This document shows, one piece after another, positions 12,891-25,080 of a DNA stretch of 64,000 nucleotides. Numbering within the stretch: position 1 is the first letter of the stretch; each line of letters starts with the position of its first letter. The DNA comes from Balaenoptera acutorostrata (lineage: Eukaryota; Chordata; Mammalia; Artiodactyla; Balaenopteridae), in assembly GCF_949987535.1 (NCBI RefSeq), contig NC_080078.1, positions 46,836,207-46,900,206 on the forward strand. The letters run 5' to 3'. The position numbers and the translations under genes are program-made. The notes under the pieces were generated by a model. The model had not been told where the DNA came from. It saw only the letters and a program-made list of their open reading frames with translations, and searched no databases.

Positions 12891-13739
12891 TTTAGGAAAG
12901 CTGGATCTGGCTGGCTGGAGCTACGTTGATGTGGCTGGAGGAAAGATGTTGTGGGCTATCTTTATGGCAACTCCAGGGAACACCACGCACGCTGTATTCC
13001 ATGTGAATGGAGAGTCCAGAGAGCACAGCTCTATATGAAATTCATTTTGACCTTGTGCATCCTCTGAATGGGCTTGGGGAGCCCTCCACAGGGTTCCACT
13101 GGCCACAGTTTGAGAAACACTCATCCAGGAGAACAAGATCACAGGCAGCTGGGCAAGACCCAGCCTCAGAAGAGAGATCCTGGTTCCCAGCATCTTACAG
13201 AAATAGCAGAGTCACCAGACTTCAAGAGCCCCTGAGGGCTGGACAATGAATGTTTCAGAGGCAGGTCTGAACTGACAGCCAATCACCAGAGTCCACCTCC
13301 TCCCTCCTGCCCCTGACCTAACCCGGTGCCTTTCATGAAGTTTTAGAGGCAGTAAAGCAGAGGTTGAGGAATGACTGACTGGGGAGGTTGTATAAATATT
13401 GGGGGTAGACTAGTTTCTTGGGAAGATTGACTTGAAGAATTGAGGTCAGGAAAGAGAAGACAGACTGAGGTCAAGTCCATCTGGGACTGGAATTAATATA
13501 GTTGGGGAGGCAGGGTGCTGAGTGAGCTGAAGGGAGAAAGAAGGGAAAAAACACCTAGTGAGATAAGAGATTCAATGCACTGAGAACATCGTCTCTATTT
13601 GCAGAAATATTTTCTTCATATTAAGAAGAACGTCACATATTAATAAACAAGGTAGATAAGTTTTTGGTGGATGGGGGCTCTTCCTGCTTCAGATTCAATA
13701 CACTTTGGCCCCTCTGTCCAGGGATTGTGTCAGGTGGCT

Positions 13740-13875
13740 TCCAGAGATCATCTTGTTTAAATCTCCCCACACAGTCCCACAAGGTAGGTTTTCACCCTCC
13801 ATTTAATATGAGGAAACTGACTTTAGGTTAGAAAAACTGCCCAAGTAGGAAGCAGAACATGGACCCTGAGGGCTC
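13740..13875 (-). mobile_element. MIR SINE fragment
   Basis: GTCCCACAAGGTAGGTTTTC and AATATGAGGAAACTGACTTT in MIR order. Confidence 0.6.
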
Positions 13876-15289
13876 TGTCCACCCTCGTGTTGAATTTTTT
13901 CTCTATGGGTAGGAGTGTACATATGTTGTCACCCAAGCCAGGGCACCTCCAAGAGTAAAAGGGAACATTGCTGATAACGTGCCAAGGACAACGGGCACAA
14001 ACACGGTCATCCTGGGTCCCACAGGACCTATGGCTGCTCTGCAGGTATGTTCAGCCCTTCTCACTGTGGAAAATACCTCAGTACTCACATTCTCTAAGCC
14101 CCATTTGGAATCCTAGGGCTGACCCTGAAATAGGACTCCACGGTCCTAACCAAAGCTCGGTTTAATGTGTGAATGCGGAGAGCACGACTAAAAATGAAAT
14201 AGACTCTTGGGTCCTTCTCCTAATCTGCGGCAGGGGGATAGCTCAGAGTGGCCCTGAATCAAGCAGAAGGTAAGAGAATAATTAAAGCAAGAGGGTGACA
14301 CAGGCTTTTCTTGTATTCTGATTTTCACCGTGGAAATGTACATTTTGCTTCAATTCTTGGCATTTTAAGGTCTAGAGGATAAAACAAAGCTTTTCTTCAT
14401 GAGAAAGCTGCTTTTCCTCATTCCTGCTTTTTTTTTTTTTTTTAAAAGCTGGTCAATCACTAAGCTTGTTTGAGTGATGGCAAAGTCAAAATTATGACTG
14501 CCTGATTTTATCCTTCACTGCACTTGTCAAAAAAATTAAATTAAAGATCATGTTTATGAATATAATGCATGAAGTGCTGCATGGCATCCTGAAAGAGAGA
14601 ATGTCTCTTCTGTCCAGCCACTCACAAAACAGTTTGTCACATAATACTTTAATATGCAGAGAAAATAAGAGGGCAGAGAGAAAATTCTGCCTCTCAGGAA
14701 ATACGAAGTACATTCCACCCATGGTTCATGTATTCAGAAAAATTTATTTTAGTAAAAACAATAATAATACTTCTAATAGCAACATTAGATCCTTCAAACT
14801 TGTATAGTGCTTCCTAGTTTCCAAAATGTTTCCACATATAATTTCATCTGACAAAAGAGATCATTAATATTTTAAAGTGCAGTATAGGACTGCTTGATTT
14901 AGCATTGCAAGGGCTCGGGTTCCTGAGGAATGAGTGTCACATGCAGGCTTGTTGAATATTCTATGTAGAGGCAATTGTACAGCGAGAGTCAAAGCGCTAG
15001 TGCTTTCTGTAAAAATATGATGGAAAAAATAGCATTCATTACCAAAAACCACTGAAGGCTTTGGAGATGAATGTATGGAGAAAATTACTGTTCTAAACTT
15101 GCTACTGAATTTTAGAAGCATAAAGTCTCTTAAGTTTTTAATGAAAATGTTTTTTATAAGCATAAAATAAATCTTGAGAGATATATATATTTCAATTACA
15201 CATAAATTTAGAGAGTTGAATATTAAACTCTCCAAAGTCTGCCCCTGTCCCTTCTCCACTCCTCCAAGATAATTCCTGAGGTCATTTTG

Positions 15290-15460
15290 ATATGTATATC
15301 TTTCCAAATTATGTATTATATATGTAGATATGTATGTACATACACACATAGCTATGTAGATATGTATTTTATATGTATATTTGTATGCATATACTATCTA
15401 CCATTTATGTATTCTTTCTCTATCTATCTATCTACCAGTCATCTTCTAATCTACTTATCA
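15290..15460. repeat. TATG/TCTA low-complexity tract
   Basis: ATGTATAT and TAGATATG motifs merging into TCTATCTATCTATC at 15418-15434. A degenerate tetranucleotide microsatellite. Confidence 0.8.
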
Positions 15461-15627
15461 CCTTACCTATCCATCTGATTCTTGAATACATTGCTGAGCT
15501 GGTGCTTTTATAATGAACTTCTAAGAAGCCAGAAATGATGAATGATATTGAATCAAGATTTCTAAGCAAGCACTGAAATTACTGTTTGCTTTGAGGCATC
15601 TGCCAATGTCAGATGGTCTAGACCCTA

Positions 15628-15785
15628 GAACCGTGGTTCTCAGACTTGAGCATGCATCTGAATACCGGGCGGGCTTTTAAAAACACAGATTACTGGATCC
15701 TACCTCAGAGTTTCTGATTCAGTAGGTCTGGGATGGGGCCCTAGAATTCGTAGTTCTAACAAGTTCCCAGGTGACGTTGGTGATA
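15628..15785 (+). mobile_element. MER5A-type hAT-Charlie element
   Basis: CCGTGGTTCTCAGACTTGAG, CAGAGTTTCTGATTCAGTAG, GTCTGGGATGGGGCCC and CTAACAAGTTCCCAGGTGAC in order are diagnostic of MER5A. Confidence 0.85.
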
Positions 15786-16079
15786 GATACAGGAATACTC
15801 ATTGAGAAAGTCTAGCCAGAACTTGAATTGAATGAGCCACACATGTGAAGGGCAGTGCTTTGGTTCTGAAAATAGTGGGGAATTTGCCTGTCTCAGCTTA
15901 GCATTGGCTGGAGAAGGAAAAAAGGAAGATAAAGGTCTCTGTTGAGATTTCCTAATCTTATACATGCACTAATGTGGGCTTAAGGACAAACAGCAAACAA
16001 AACAAGAAATAAAACTTTAAGCCAAATATGTAGTTTAAGGTATTCCTAAATTGGCAGTATCTTCAAGTATTTCAGAAAA

Positions 16080-17060
16080 CAAAATATAAATAAATAAGCT
16101 TTTAATCCAACTTCAAAAAATTCCCACCAAGAAAAATCCAATGAACATGGCAATAAAGAAGGCAAAACATACAAGGAAATAACTACAAGCATGAATCTGC
16201 AGAAAAAATAAACTGCAGAATTTTGATCTATACAGAGTGGAGACATTGAAATTTCAGATACAGATTTTTTTAAAAGATATTTTATGTGTTAATTAAATAA
16301 AGAGTGACCAGGTATATCTGAAAAAGAACCAAATAAAACTTATAAAAATGAAAACTATAATAACTGAAATGAGAAACTCAGCAAAGAGTTAAACATCAGA
16401 CTGAAGAAAGTTGAATAGAAATTAGCAAATTGAATGATAAACTTGGAAAAAGAAACCATCAAAGAGAGATAGTGGCACAGAAAAAAAAATGCAATGTAGG
16501 TTAAGAGTCATGAAGGACAGAGAAAGAAAGAATAGAAGGTAGTGTAGAACTAACTTTTGTTGAGGTAATAGGTGAAAAATTGTCAGAACTAATGAAAGAT
16601 GCCCATGTTCATGTCCAAGAAGCACAGCAAATCCTAAGGAGGATAAAGAGAAACCCACACTGAGGTATACCACAGTGAAACTGAGGAACACTGAAGATAA
16701 AGAATAGATTGTCAAGACAGCTGGAAAGAAAAGACAGATAACCTAACAAGATACAATAATTAGACTGAGAGATTACTTCTTAACAACTATAGGATTGATA
16801 GGACTGTGGGAAAATATCTTTAAAATGTTGCAAGAAAATAACCATCAACCTTGAATTTTTACCCAGCAAAACCACCTTAAAAAAAAAAAAAAAAAAAAAG
16901 GAAAATAACATCTTTTCAACAAACAAAGCCTGAGAGACTTCACTAACGGAACTTCTAGAGGATCTACTTGTGAAGGATAGAGGAAAGAGATTGAGAAAAG
17001 CATGTTTTATTAAAGGTGCTAAGTTTTTGTAATGATATTCTTTCAATTAAACATTTTGTA
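16080..17060 (+). mobile_element. Old L1 (L1M-type) ORF2/3' region
   Basis: Diverged but collinear with L1M sequence: AGCACAGCAAATCCTAAGGA, then CCACAGTGAAACTGAGGAAC, then CATCAACCTTGAATTTTTAC followed by CCAGCAAAACCACCTT and an A19 run near 16878. Heavily mutated, no intact frame. Confidence 0.65.
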
Positions 17061-17693
17061 AGAAACAAAACTGGTTTAAATTATTGGGAGTTGCAATTGG
17101 TGGAATGGGTATTAATCAGGTTTTTTTCAAACAATTATGCCTATGATGTGGTGGTTTATGGATAGCATTACCATTTATATCACATGCCAGACAAACAGTT
17201 AGTGGTCTGAAATTGCTAATCATTTCATTATTGGCATTGCATTGCAGTGGGTCAAATCAAAGTATACTGTGGTCCATGAAATTTCAATCAAAATAATGAA
17301 AATAGAACTCTATATCCAAAAGTCCACAGTATAAAAAATGCAAATAATTTTAGAAATTGTTTGATTTTTAAAATTTGATGTTCAATATTTTAGTTACATA
17401 TTTAAATATTTAAAGCTAAATATTTAAAGTCAAATACTTAAATATTTATAATATTTGCTTTCACTCAAAGCTGTAATGATGGCAACATTTCCTCCTTCAA
17501 CAAAACGAGTTCTAATTTCCAGAAGAGAGAAAGGGAAAAAGATTAGAGAAGCTGTGTTGTTTCCAGAAAAAAAAAGAAAAAAATTATTAAAAATTATTAT
17601 TAAAACATTAAAAAAATTATGAAAACGTTAATAAACTGCATGGACTTGGGCAAGTTAAAGAACAGTTTGCAGCCTATTTTAAAAACAACTCTG

Positions 17694-17987
17694 GGGCTTC
17701 CCTGGTGGTGCAGTGGTTGAGAATCTGTCTGCCAATGCAGGGGATACGGGTTCGAGCCCTGGTCTGGGAAGATCCCACATGCCACGGAGCAACTGGGCCC
17801 GTGAGCCACAACTACTGAGCCTGCGCATCTGGAGCCTGTGCTCCGCAACAACAGAGGCCGCGATAGTGAGAGGCCCGTGCACCGCGATGAAGAGTGGCCC
17901 CCGCTCGCCGCAACTAGAGAAAGCCCTTGCACAGAAACGAAGACCCAACACAGCCAAAAATAAATAAAACAAACAAACAAACAAACA
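17694..17987 (+). mobile_element. CHR-type tRNA-derived SINE
   Basis: Full-length copy in plus orientation with head GGGCTTCCCTGGTGGTGCAG, B-box-like GGTTCGAGCCC, body and an AAAC-repeat tail. Target-site duplication AAAAACAACTCTG (17681-17693) versus AAAAACAGCTCTG (17988-18000), one mismatch. Antisense to MACROD2. Confidence 0.96.
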
Positions 17988-19309
17988 AAAAACAGCTCTG
18001 TAGAATGAGAAAATTTGACCATATGCTCTCAAGATTCTTCTTCTGGATCAAAATATAGCTATTATGGTTATATATGCTGCAAAATCCAAGTGAATTTGTG
18101 TTCCAACTCCACTCTCCATGACCCTGTCTGAGAATGTATATTACAGGGTGAGCTGAGGTGATCAGTAGTACCTGTAAGTGTCGGAAGCAGGGCAGGGAAG
18201 CCAAAGGTAGGAGAGAAGTGAGATGAGGCCAAGTGATGGGGATTTAGGCTGAGTGATCTCTAAATAAAAATACCAGAAGTTTCTCTTACTAAAACATATT
18301 AGAGAGATGACCACGTTGGAAAAGGACTGATAACTCTAAAGTAGGAAGACTGCAGAGAAGGGTCATGACCCACATTCCCCTTCTACCCAGTGATACACTA
18401 ATCCATTTGCATATCCAGTAGGAAAGAATGATTGGAACTCTTTGAATCATAAGAGGAAGTCAGACATACGCAACAATACAACACCTGAATACAGGACGTA
18501 GTTTACTTTGTCAAAATGCTGACAAGTAACGAATGCCCTATCATGCAGTCATCTATCACTGGCATGTCAGATTCTGCTCCCTTTCTCACTCTTTTCCCAG
18601 CAGCTTTTACTTTCTTATCTTGGAAGGCATCTTACAAACAAACACGCAATCCCCATGTTTCTGTAGAGTGACTAACATTTACATTTCACCATGATGTCAC
18701 AGACCAAATGCCCCTGGTAACAAATCCACAGTGATGGCACTTTTGTGGCTCAGAGCAGATTCTGGGATGACATATTTGGGTGAGGTGAAGACATAGTATT
18801 TAGTCATATTAGGATTATGAGATGGTTTTCCTAAACAAAGCAAATTATTTAGGAAATAATGAAGGAAGAATTCACACATTTGAAGGAATAACTCAGAAGA
18901 ATTCCCTTGTTAATTAAGATGACAGAATTGCTGCACTGTATGTGCGCCAACCCCCATGTGACACTTGGAAATGACAGCAGCCTCAGCCTCTGGAAAACAA
19001 CCTTTGATGTAGGTCACACGTGTGATGGGAACCACTCAGAGAGGTGGAGCCTCTCCAGGGAAAGGGCAATTGTTGTTTTGCCCCTAATCCATTTCCCAAT
19101 CATGGTCTTAAGAGACTGTCCAGGAAATGACCTAATTCTAGTAGGAGGTGGAACCCTGACTAGTGTCCCAATCAGATCCTAACAAACCCCCTCCGGCCAG
19201 TGAGAGCTGCTGCCCTTCTCCATGGTTCTAAGTGTTCTTCTTGGAATGATCCTAAACTTTCCAGCACACTTCAATGAATTAGGACAACGTGTACCCTATC
19301 ATGGTCCTG

Positions 19310-19410
19310 ATTATGATAGTAATTATAATGGAATAGCCATCACTAATGGAAAGCAGACCTGTGCCAGGCACTTTACATATACTATTTCTACTGTTTATCC
19401 CTTGTTCCTC
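19310..19410 (-). mobile_element. MIR SINE fragment
   Basis: GGAATAGCCATCACTAATGG and CCTGTGCCAGGCACTTTACA match the MIR 3' half in reverse sense. Confidence 0.6.
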
Positions 19411-21008
19411 ACCCAGAGGGCAGTGGACATTTACTGCCACGCCTGTCTCCACATCCCCCTCACCTAGGGCGAGCCTGGGAGAAGAAACAGCCCCATGGTG
19501 AGTCTCTCTCAGATCCACCTGCCTTCAGAGAGGACATGTCCTGGCTTAGTCTCACCAGGGCAGCCTCTATCCAGGCAGTCGAGGATACCAAGGACAGTGG
19601 CACTTGCTTTTAGGTGGGCAGAGTCTTTCATATTCAGGAGTGAAACCCAGCATTAGGGAGCCCATCTGGGGGCAGCATAACCACAGCTCTGGTCTAACCT
19701 CATTAGTAACGAAGCTAATATTTTTGACTTCAACTTTCTTACAGCTTTGCCTTCTCAATTGGTTCTGAGCCCGGATGAGGGAGAAGACAGTGTCATGACT
19801 TATTGAGAACCCATCACGCACACAGAGGCTGTGCAGTCATGGAGGTGAGCTGCTCAAGGTCTCCTTTCAAGAGACAACCTGATGCTGGGAGTCAAGTTGG
19901 CTGACAGCATCCAGCGGCCACACTTTGGGGATTCAAGGCAGTATTATGCTCATGTCACTTTCTCCCCAAGCCACTTGCAGCCAGAGAGCCCTCAGGGTGG
20001 AAGGGGACCCTGCAGCCCAGACATTCCTGCCCAGTGCAAAAGCCCTTTTATTCAGTCCTTGCCTGGGCTTCCCCAGACTCAGACTAATTTGCAGACGGAG
20101 GCTCTTCCAGCTCATCTGCCTTCCTTCCTTCTCTCCTTCACCCACTTCTCCCTTTCCTGCTCCTCCCCACTTCATCCTTCACAGGCTTTCACCCAGTACT
20201 TTCTTGCACTTCTACTTCACCTTGGCATCTTCTTTCCCAAAGACCCAAGCAGACACCATCAGTATTATCGTACTCGCCATCTCACAGTGGATGAAGCGTG
20301 GCTCCCGGCAAGAAAGTAGAGACGTAAATATGTTCCACTGTTAGAAGTTCATGCATACCATTAGGGTAGAGGCTCACTTTACAAAATACCTAAAGATACC
20401 ATTTTAACTGAAAAATTTGCATATCTTATAAGTGTACTCGTGTCATAAGTAAGAGAGAGGGCGCGTCATTTCTTCATAAAACTGAGCCCAGTTGGGCATG
20501 CCCATTCAATGCATAAATGCAAACATACACTGGCTTCTAGAAAGGAGAGGAGAACGCTAAAGACAGGAAGCGTTTCCATCTCCCACTCCTGAGGCTTGGT
20601 TCTGGGCTCAGAATGTGCTCATGAGAAAAACAAATGATCCAATAAGACAATAGCTACCGTGCAACTCGTCACACACAGATCTGGACCTTCACCCTTACCT
20701 GATTTCAGAGCACCTAACTGGTAAGCACTACCCACAACTTCACACTTTGTAGGAATGAAGGATACGTCACATTGAGAAAATGATTTTTTTTACATTTGGT
20801 TTTTACCTTAACAAATGAAACCTGAATCTGCTATTTCATCCTCACATTCAGGGGAGAGTAAACATATTAAGAAAGGAGAAAGAAGTGCCCGGTGATGCTT
20901 GAACCCTTAGAAATATCTGAATATGAGAGCATATACAAAATTTAAAAATTAAACAGAAGTTTCTTTTCATGGAACATTTTTTTTTAAGAAAGGAACAGCT
21001 AGACTTAC

Positions 21009-21092
21009 CCTCGCTAGAGTCTTTGGAGCCTTCTGGCTTCTTTGCTTTGCTCTTCTTGTTGGGTGGAGAGCGGTCTTTTGGCTCTAACCCCT
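21009..21092 (-). CDS. MACROD2: Probable MACROD2 cassette exon, 28-residue lysine-rich insert
   Basis: This 84-nt exon is read on the minus strand. Its acceptor is TGTGCTTCCAG (AG at 21094-21093) and its donor is GTAAGT (21008-21003), a strong consensus site. It begins with two bases and ends with one (phase 1/1). Spliced after the acidic exon it reads through as E-GLEPKDRSPPNKKSKAKK followed by PEGSKDSSE, with a last G for the next exon. It has no stop codon, and skipping it leaves the frame intact, as expected of a cassette exon. The KKSKAKK cluster resembles a monopartite nuclear localisation signal, and several Ser-Pro or Ser-Lys positions could be phosphorylated. I recall that MACROD2 isoforms differ by an in-frame insert in this region but cannot confirm that this exon is it. 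Position, strand, phase and splice sites all support membership of the gene; inclusion level and function are inference. Confidence 0.82.
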
Positions 21093-21355
21093 CTGGAAGC
21101 ACAAAGATTTACTACGTTTTTATTTAAATATTTACCGGTAGGGGTTCAAAATTATGTTGATGTTTAATAATATATTTTTCTTACTAAACCGACACATACA
21201 GTGAAGCTTAATTGCAGGTTTATCTGTCATTATGGCCGAGCTAAATTTTGGCAAAGACCTGTGCTTCGCCAATGAACATGGACTTATACTTAGAGCTTAA
21301 GCATAAACACTTTTTTTATTGCCATTATTAATGATTCACACAAATGGGAAATCTT

Positions 21356-21725
21356 TTTTTTTTTTTTTTTTTTTTTTAATATAATTCCATTTATTTGAGA
21401 TACCTATAGTAGTCAAATTCATAGAGATGGAAAGTAGAATGGTGACTGTCAGGGCTGGAAGGGGGAATGGGGAGTTGTTGTTTAATTGGGGGCGGAGTTT
21501 CAGTCTGGGGGATGAAAACAGTTCTGGAGATGGATGGTAGCAACAGTGGCGCAACAGTGTGAAGATACTTAATGCTAGTGAACTGTACACTTAAAAATGG
21601 CTTAAAAGGTCTATTTTATGCATATTTTACCTTAATTAAGAAAAGATCTGAGGTGTCACTTTACGGTTTCTCCTTTCCGTGTTTCTTTTTGCAAAATAAG
21701 CAGATGCACACCCAGCCAGTCCCTC
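21356..21725 (-). mobile_element. Processed retrocopy of an unknown transcript carrying antisense L1 sequence
   Basis: The block lies between two copies of a 17-bp direct repeat, CACAAATGGGAAATCTT (21339-21355 and 21726-21742). On the minus strand it ends in a run of about 22 A (poly-T, 21356-21377) preceded 12 nt upstream by AATAAA (21395-21390). This is the full signature of an L1-mobilised polyadenylated RNA. Plus-strand bases 21380-21645 match the 3' region of an old L1M element, so the retrotransposed RNA contained that L1 in antisense. The first ~80 nt of the copy (21725-21646) is not recognised. The insertion point in the minus strand reads CTT/AAGATT, similar to the L1 endonuclease preference. 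Source gene unknown. Confidence 0.85.
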
Positions 21726-22639
21726 CACAAATGGGAAATCTTAAGTGCTTTTCTTTAAATTAAAAAATTTTCCACACGGCAACCCCAAATTATTATTATA
21801 TTTTTCTCCAGGAGAGTTTGATTTAAAACTTCATGGATTAATTGACAGTTGTCATTGTGTAATTTCATTTTAGCCCTCAAAGTAGGGCTAGATGAGCTGT
21901 AAAGTCTCATCTCATTTTGGGGGGTTACGGTGGGGCTTGAAATTATCCTCCTTCTATTGAACAGATTTCTTTAGTAATCCAGATTCTAAAAAACTTCTAT
22001 ATGTCCCCGATTAAATTATTACGCTTCCCACTTTTCTCAATGGTCCCCCAACCAAGTCTATCCAAGGAGGCTAGTAATACAAATTCTGAAGACAGTTTTT
22101 AGGAAAACTATCATTGAATTCATCCCATTTGGATATCGGATACTTTGTTTGGCATTAATTTATATGTCCAGTCCTGGTCTCTCCACTTCTCAAAGCTTAT
22201 GCCTTCAATGGCCCATGTGGCATCTCATTTTGCATTTGGACTGGATGTCTTCTGTTTGCCCTTTCAGATCCACTTTCCACCCTTCACCCCCCCATCCCCA
22301 GCCCCATATGCTCTGGGAGACTGGTCTCTATGGACCGCACCAATGAACTCCCCAGCTCACTGGCTTCCTGTTAGATCCAGCCAATGGGGAGCCCAGGGCA
22401 TTTATTTCCTAGGCTACCAGTAGTCTTCAGGGGCTGGTTGTCTCCCTCAATCTAAGGTCACAGCTCCCGTCAGTTGACCTTCTCCTCACAGCCCTCTCTG
22501 TCTACTGGGCCCTGTAACTACCACCTCCCCGTTGTCCTTTCAGGGCTGGGATTTACCTGAACCCCACTCTTCTCTAACGATTCCCCTTTACTCAGCTCCC
22601 ATCAGGCATTTCAAACTTATGTAAATAATCCCATTAGGC

Positions 22640-23545
22640 ATTTCAAACAACACAGCCAGAACGATACTCTCGATGTCTGCAAGCCTGTTCTCTCTATAGT
22701 ATTCCACATCTCAAGGGATGGTATGACTTATCTACCCAGGAATTCAAACCAAAAACCGAGATATTATCCTTCATATTTCTCTTCGATTACTTTTCCAGTA
22801 AAGCAATCCCATCATAATAAGTCCTATTAGCTCTGCACCAAAATAGATCCCATATTCCGCTACTGTGCTCATTCTTGGCAATCAGCGTCCTAGTCTAAAC
22901 CAGCAGCATCTCTTACCTGGGTGACTACAACAACCTGAATTCTAACTTCTAGCTTTCTAATCTCCCTACAATCTATTCTCCATGTAGCAGCCGGAGTTAT
23001 CTTTTAAACATAAACCAGATCACATCGCTTGCTTGCTTGTTTAAAAACCATTGCTCTTAGAATAAGATCCAAATCCAATTCCATGGCCCAGGACAACATG
23101 TCACTTGGGCTCCACCTACCACACTAGCCTCATCTCCCACTTGCTCTTTGGCTTCAGATTTATTAACTCCCTTCAATCATTTCTTCAATCAGTTCTAGGC
23201 TGGTTCCTGCCTCAGGAACTTTACACCTGCTGCTCTTCCTTTCCCCTGACACATATATTCATACATCTACCTCCTTCCCATCTTTTAATCTCAGATCAAA
23301 TTCAGATCCCAAGAAAGGCCTTCCCTGACTATTTAATCTGAAGGGTCCTTGCAAGGAAAATCTCTCGCGAACACATCACCTGGTGTATCTGAAATTATCT
23401 TGTCCCCTTGTTTATTTCTTTAATGTATGTCTCCCTTCTCAAACACCCCCTACTCTGAGAATATAAGTTCGATGAGAAAGGGCATTTGTCTTCCGTAATC
23501 TCTCTTGTGTCACTGGCATCTAGCAGTGTCTTGAGAATTTCATTT
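22640..23545 (+). mobile_element. Long L2 LINE fragment
   Basis: About 900 bp collinear with the L2 3' region: AACAACCTGAATTCTAACTT, AGATCCAAATCCAATTCCAT, CCTGCCTCAGGAACTTTACA, AAAGGCCTTCCCTGACTATT, GTATCTGAAATTATCTTGTC and TCACTGGCATCTAGCAGTG. Longest L2 in the window. Confidence 0.85.
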
Positions 23546-24904
23546 CAAATTCTGTTTTATATTCCCTTCACCCAGGCCTTTCTTTAAAGCCAAGATATAA
23601 TGGGGCTTGTGCGTAATTCTCACCCTTTTAGCAGCTGTTACCTACTCCAGGATTTTATAACTACACTACAGAGTTATGGCAACTCATTTTTCTTTTCCCA
23701 TTTATTATAAAAAGAACAGAACAAAACAAATGCATTTGATAGATGTGCTATTAAAAACTTTGGCATTATGGACTACGAAGGTTTTTGGGCACGAGGGTTA
23801 GGCTTTCTGTGGTTGCAACGCAGTCACATCCCAGGTCATTACCACGACCTGGGTGAAAAATGTTGCCAGCGACTACATTAGCAACTCCCTCAGCTTTCTG
23901 TCACCAGGTGTGAGATGGATATTGACCCTTCGGAATGGGTTCAGCAAAAACAGAAATGAGATGCTTGGAACAGCTCACTGAGCACAGATGCTGGGTTCAA
24001 AGGGATTCATAAAATGAGCAGAGTAACACTTGCAATATCTCTGGGAGAAGACTCTAACCCTCCCGTGCCCTGAAATGCATCATCTACAACTGGGACCAAG
24101 AGGAGAGTTTCCATTGCTGGGAGTCCAACTCCAAACCAGCATTTCCTGAAAGTGAGTTTTTGAGAATTAAATTCTGAATTCTTGGTTCCCCACCTGAATG
24201 GGAATTCTTAGGGAATGGGTGAGGTTTAAAAAGACATCTATTTGCCCACATTTTGAGCTATTTACATACCCCAAAAGTACTAGTGCTTCCTTTCTGAAGA
24301 AGTTGTAGGGCACTCCTGGGGTGGTCAGTGGGCACGGAAACATGTTAATTATGAGCAGTCGTCTATGACCTAGTACAGTATAATTTCATAACACCCATGG
24401 AGACACTTAAATGAAAGTCACTGCTACAAATGGCCTCTGTGCCCATGTTTCTACCCTCCCGCTTGGCCCGGGGGAAGCTAGAGAAACATTCCTCAATAGC
24501 ACCCCATGCTTCTCCTTGACACTGTATCATACTGTCTCTGTTGCCTCTATTTCTGGCAGAGGCTGGAACGCTGGGGTGTTGCTATGAGCATGTCTTTGCT
24601 CCCTGAGGAACTCAACTGTGCTCCTGGCTCTTAGGTGGCTGACCTGCCATAGGTGGCTGCTGATTTTCTGTCACTGGGGCTCAGGTTGGGGTCCATTTCA
24701 AGAGTGCATGGTCTTGGAAATGAAAGGACATAGGGAAACATTTACTATGCTCGGCTTAAGTAATTAAAGGACTTAAAAAGGATCCTAGGCATTTAAGTCA
24801 GTCGGCTTCTACCACTTCCCATGGGGGCAGAGCCTCTCCTTAGGATGACCTTATCTGATACCATTTGATATGCTCTTGCTTCTTCTTACTACTAGAGTCT
24901 AGAG

Positions 24905-25080
24905 ACAGGAGCATGAGGGTTAAGAATGTGAGCTTTCGGGTTAGACCTAGATACCGGGATTCTGTCTCTACTATATAAGCAAGGAACTAATCCCCCCTAA
25001 GCCTTGGATAATAACAGTCCCCACCTCTTAGAGCTGGTGCATATCTTAAGTGAGTTCATGTATGTTGAGTGATTGGCACA
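24905..25080 (+). mobile_element. MIR SINE
   Basis: GGGTTAAGAATGTGAGCTTT, CTAAGCCTTGGATAATAACA and ATCTTAAGTGAGTTCATGTA in plus orientation. Confidence 0.7.

Larger units (their letters stand above)
1..21008 (-). other. MACROD2: MACROD2 intron, 5' portion (next exon lies beyond the left edge)
   Basis: The intron starts with GTAAGT at 21008 and runs off the window. I searched by eye on the minus strand for the expected next exon (acidic, starting Asp-Glu-Asn-Gly-Pro) and did not find it. Besides the listed repeats, stretches 1-1200, 1445-4030, 4990-5720, 5940-7240, 7740-8160, 9020-10240, 12895-13735, 13880-15280, 17060-17680, 18001-19300 and 19420-21000 hold nothing I can identify. Several open frames of 60-160 codons there lack any family resemblance. 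Confidence 0.75.

Noticed and set aside
14864..15349. 161-codon minus-strand open frame
   Set aside because: Runs into the TATG low-complexity tract and resembles no protein. AT-rich chance frame.
17694..17770. Possible tRNA gene
   Set aside because: The A/B-box-like sequence is the tRNA-derived SINE head. There is no cloverleaf-complete tRNA, and a SINE body and tail follow.
19882..20344. Two overlapping plus-strand open frames of 145 and 139 codons
   Set aside because: They arise from pyrimidine-rich sequence, have no family resemblance, no intron-exon signals and no consistent frame. Chance frames.
1..21008. Next MACROD2 exon (Asp-Glu-Asn-Gly-Pro start)
   Set aside because: Looked for on the minus strand by eye and not found; it probably lies beyond the left edge. 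A spliced alignment of the full mRNA would settle it.
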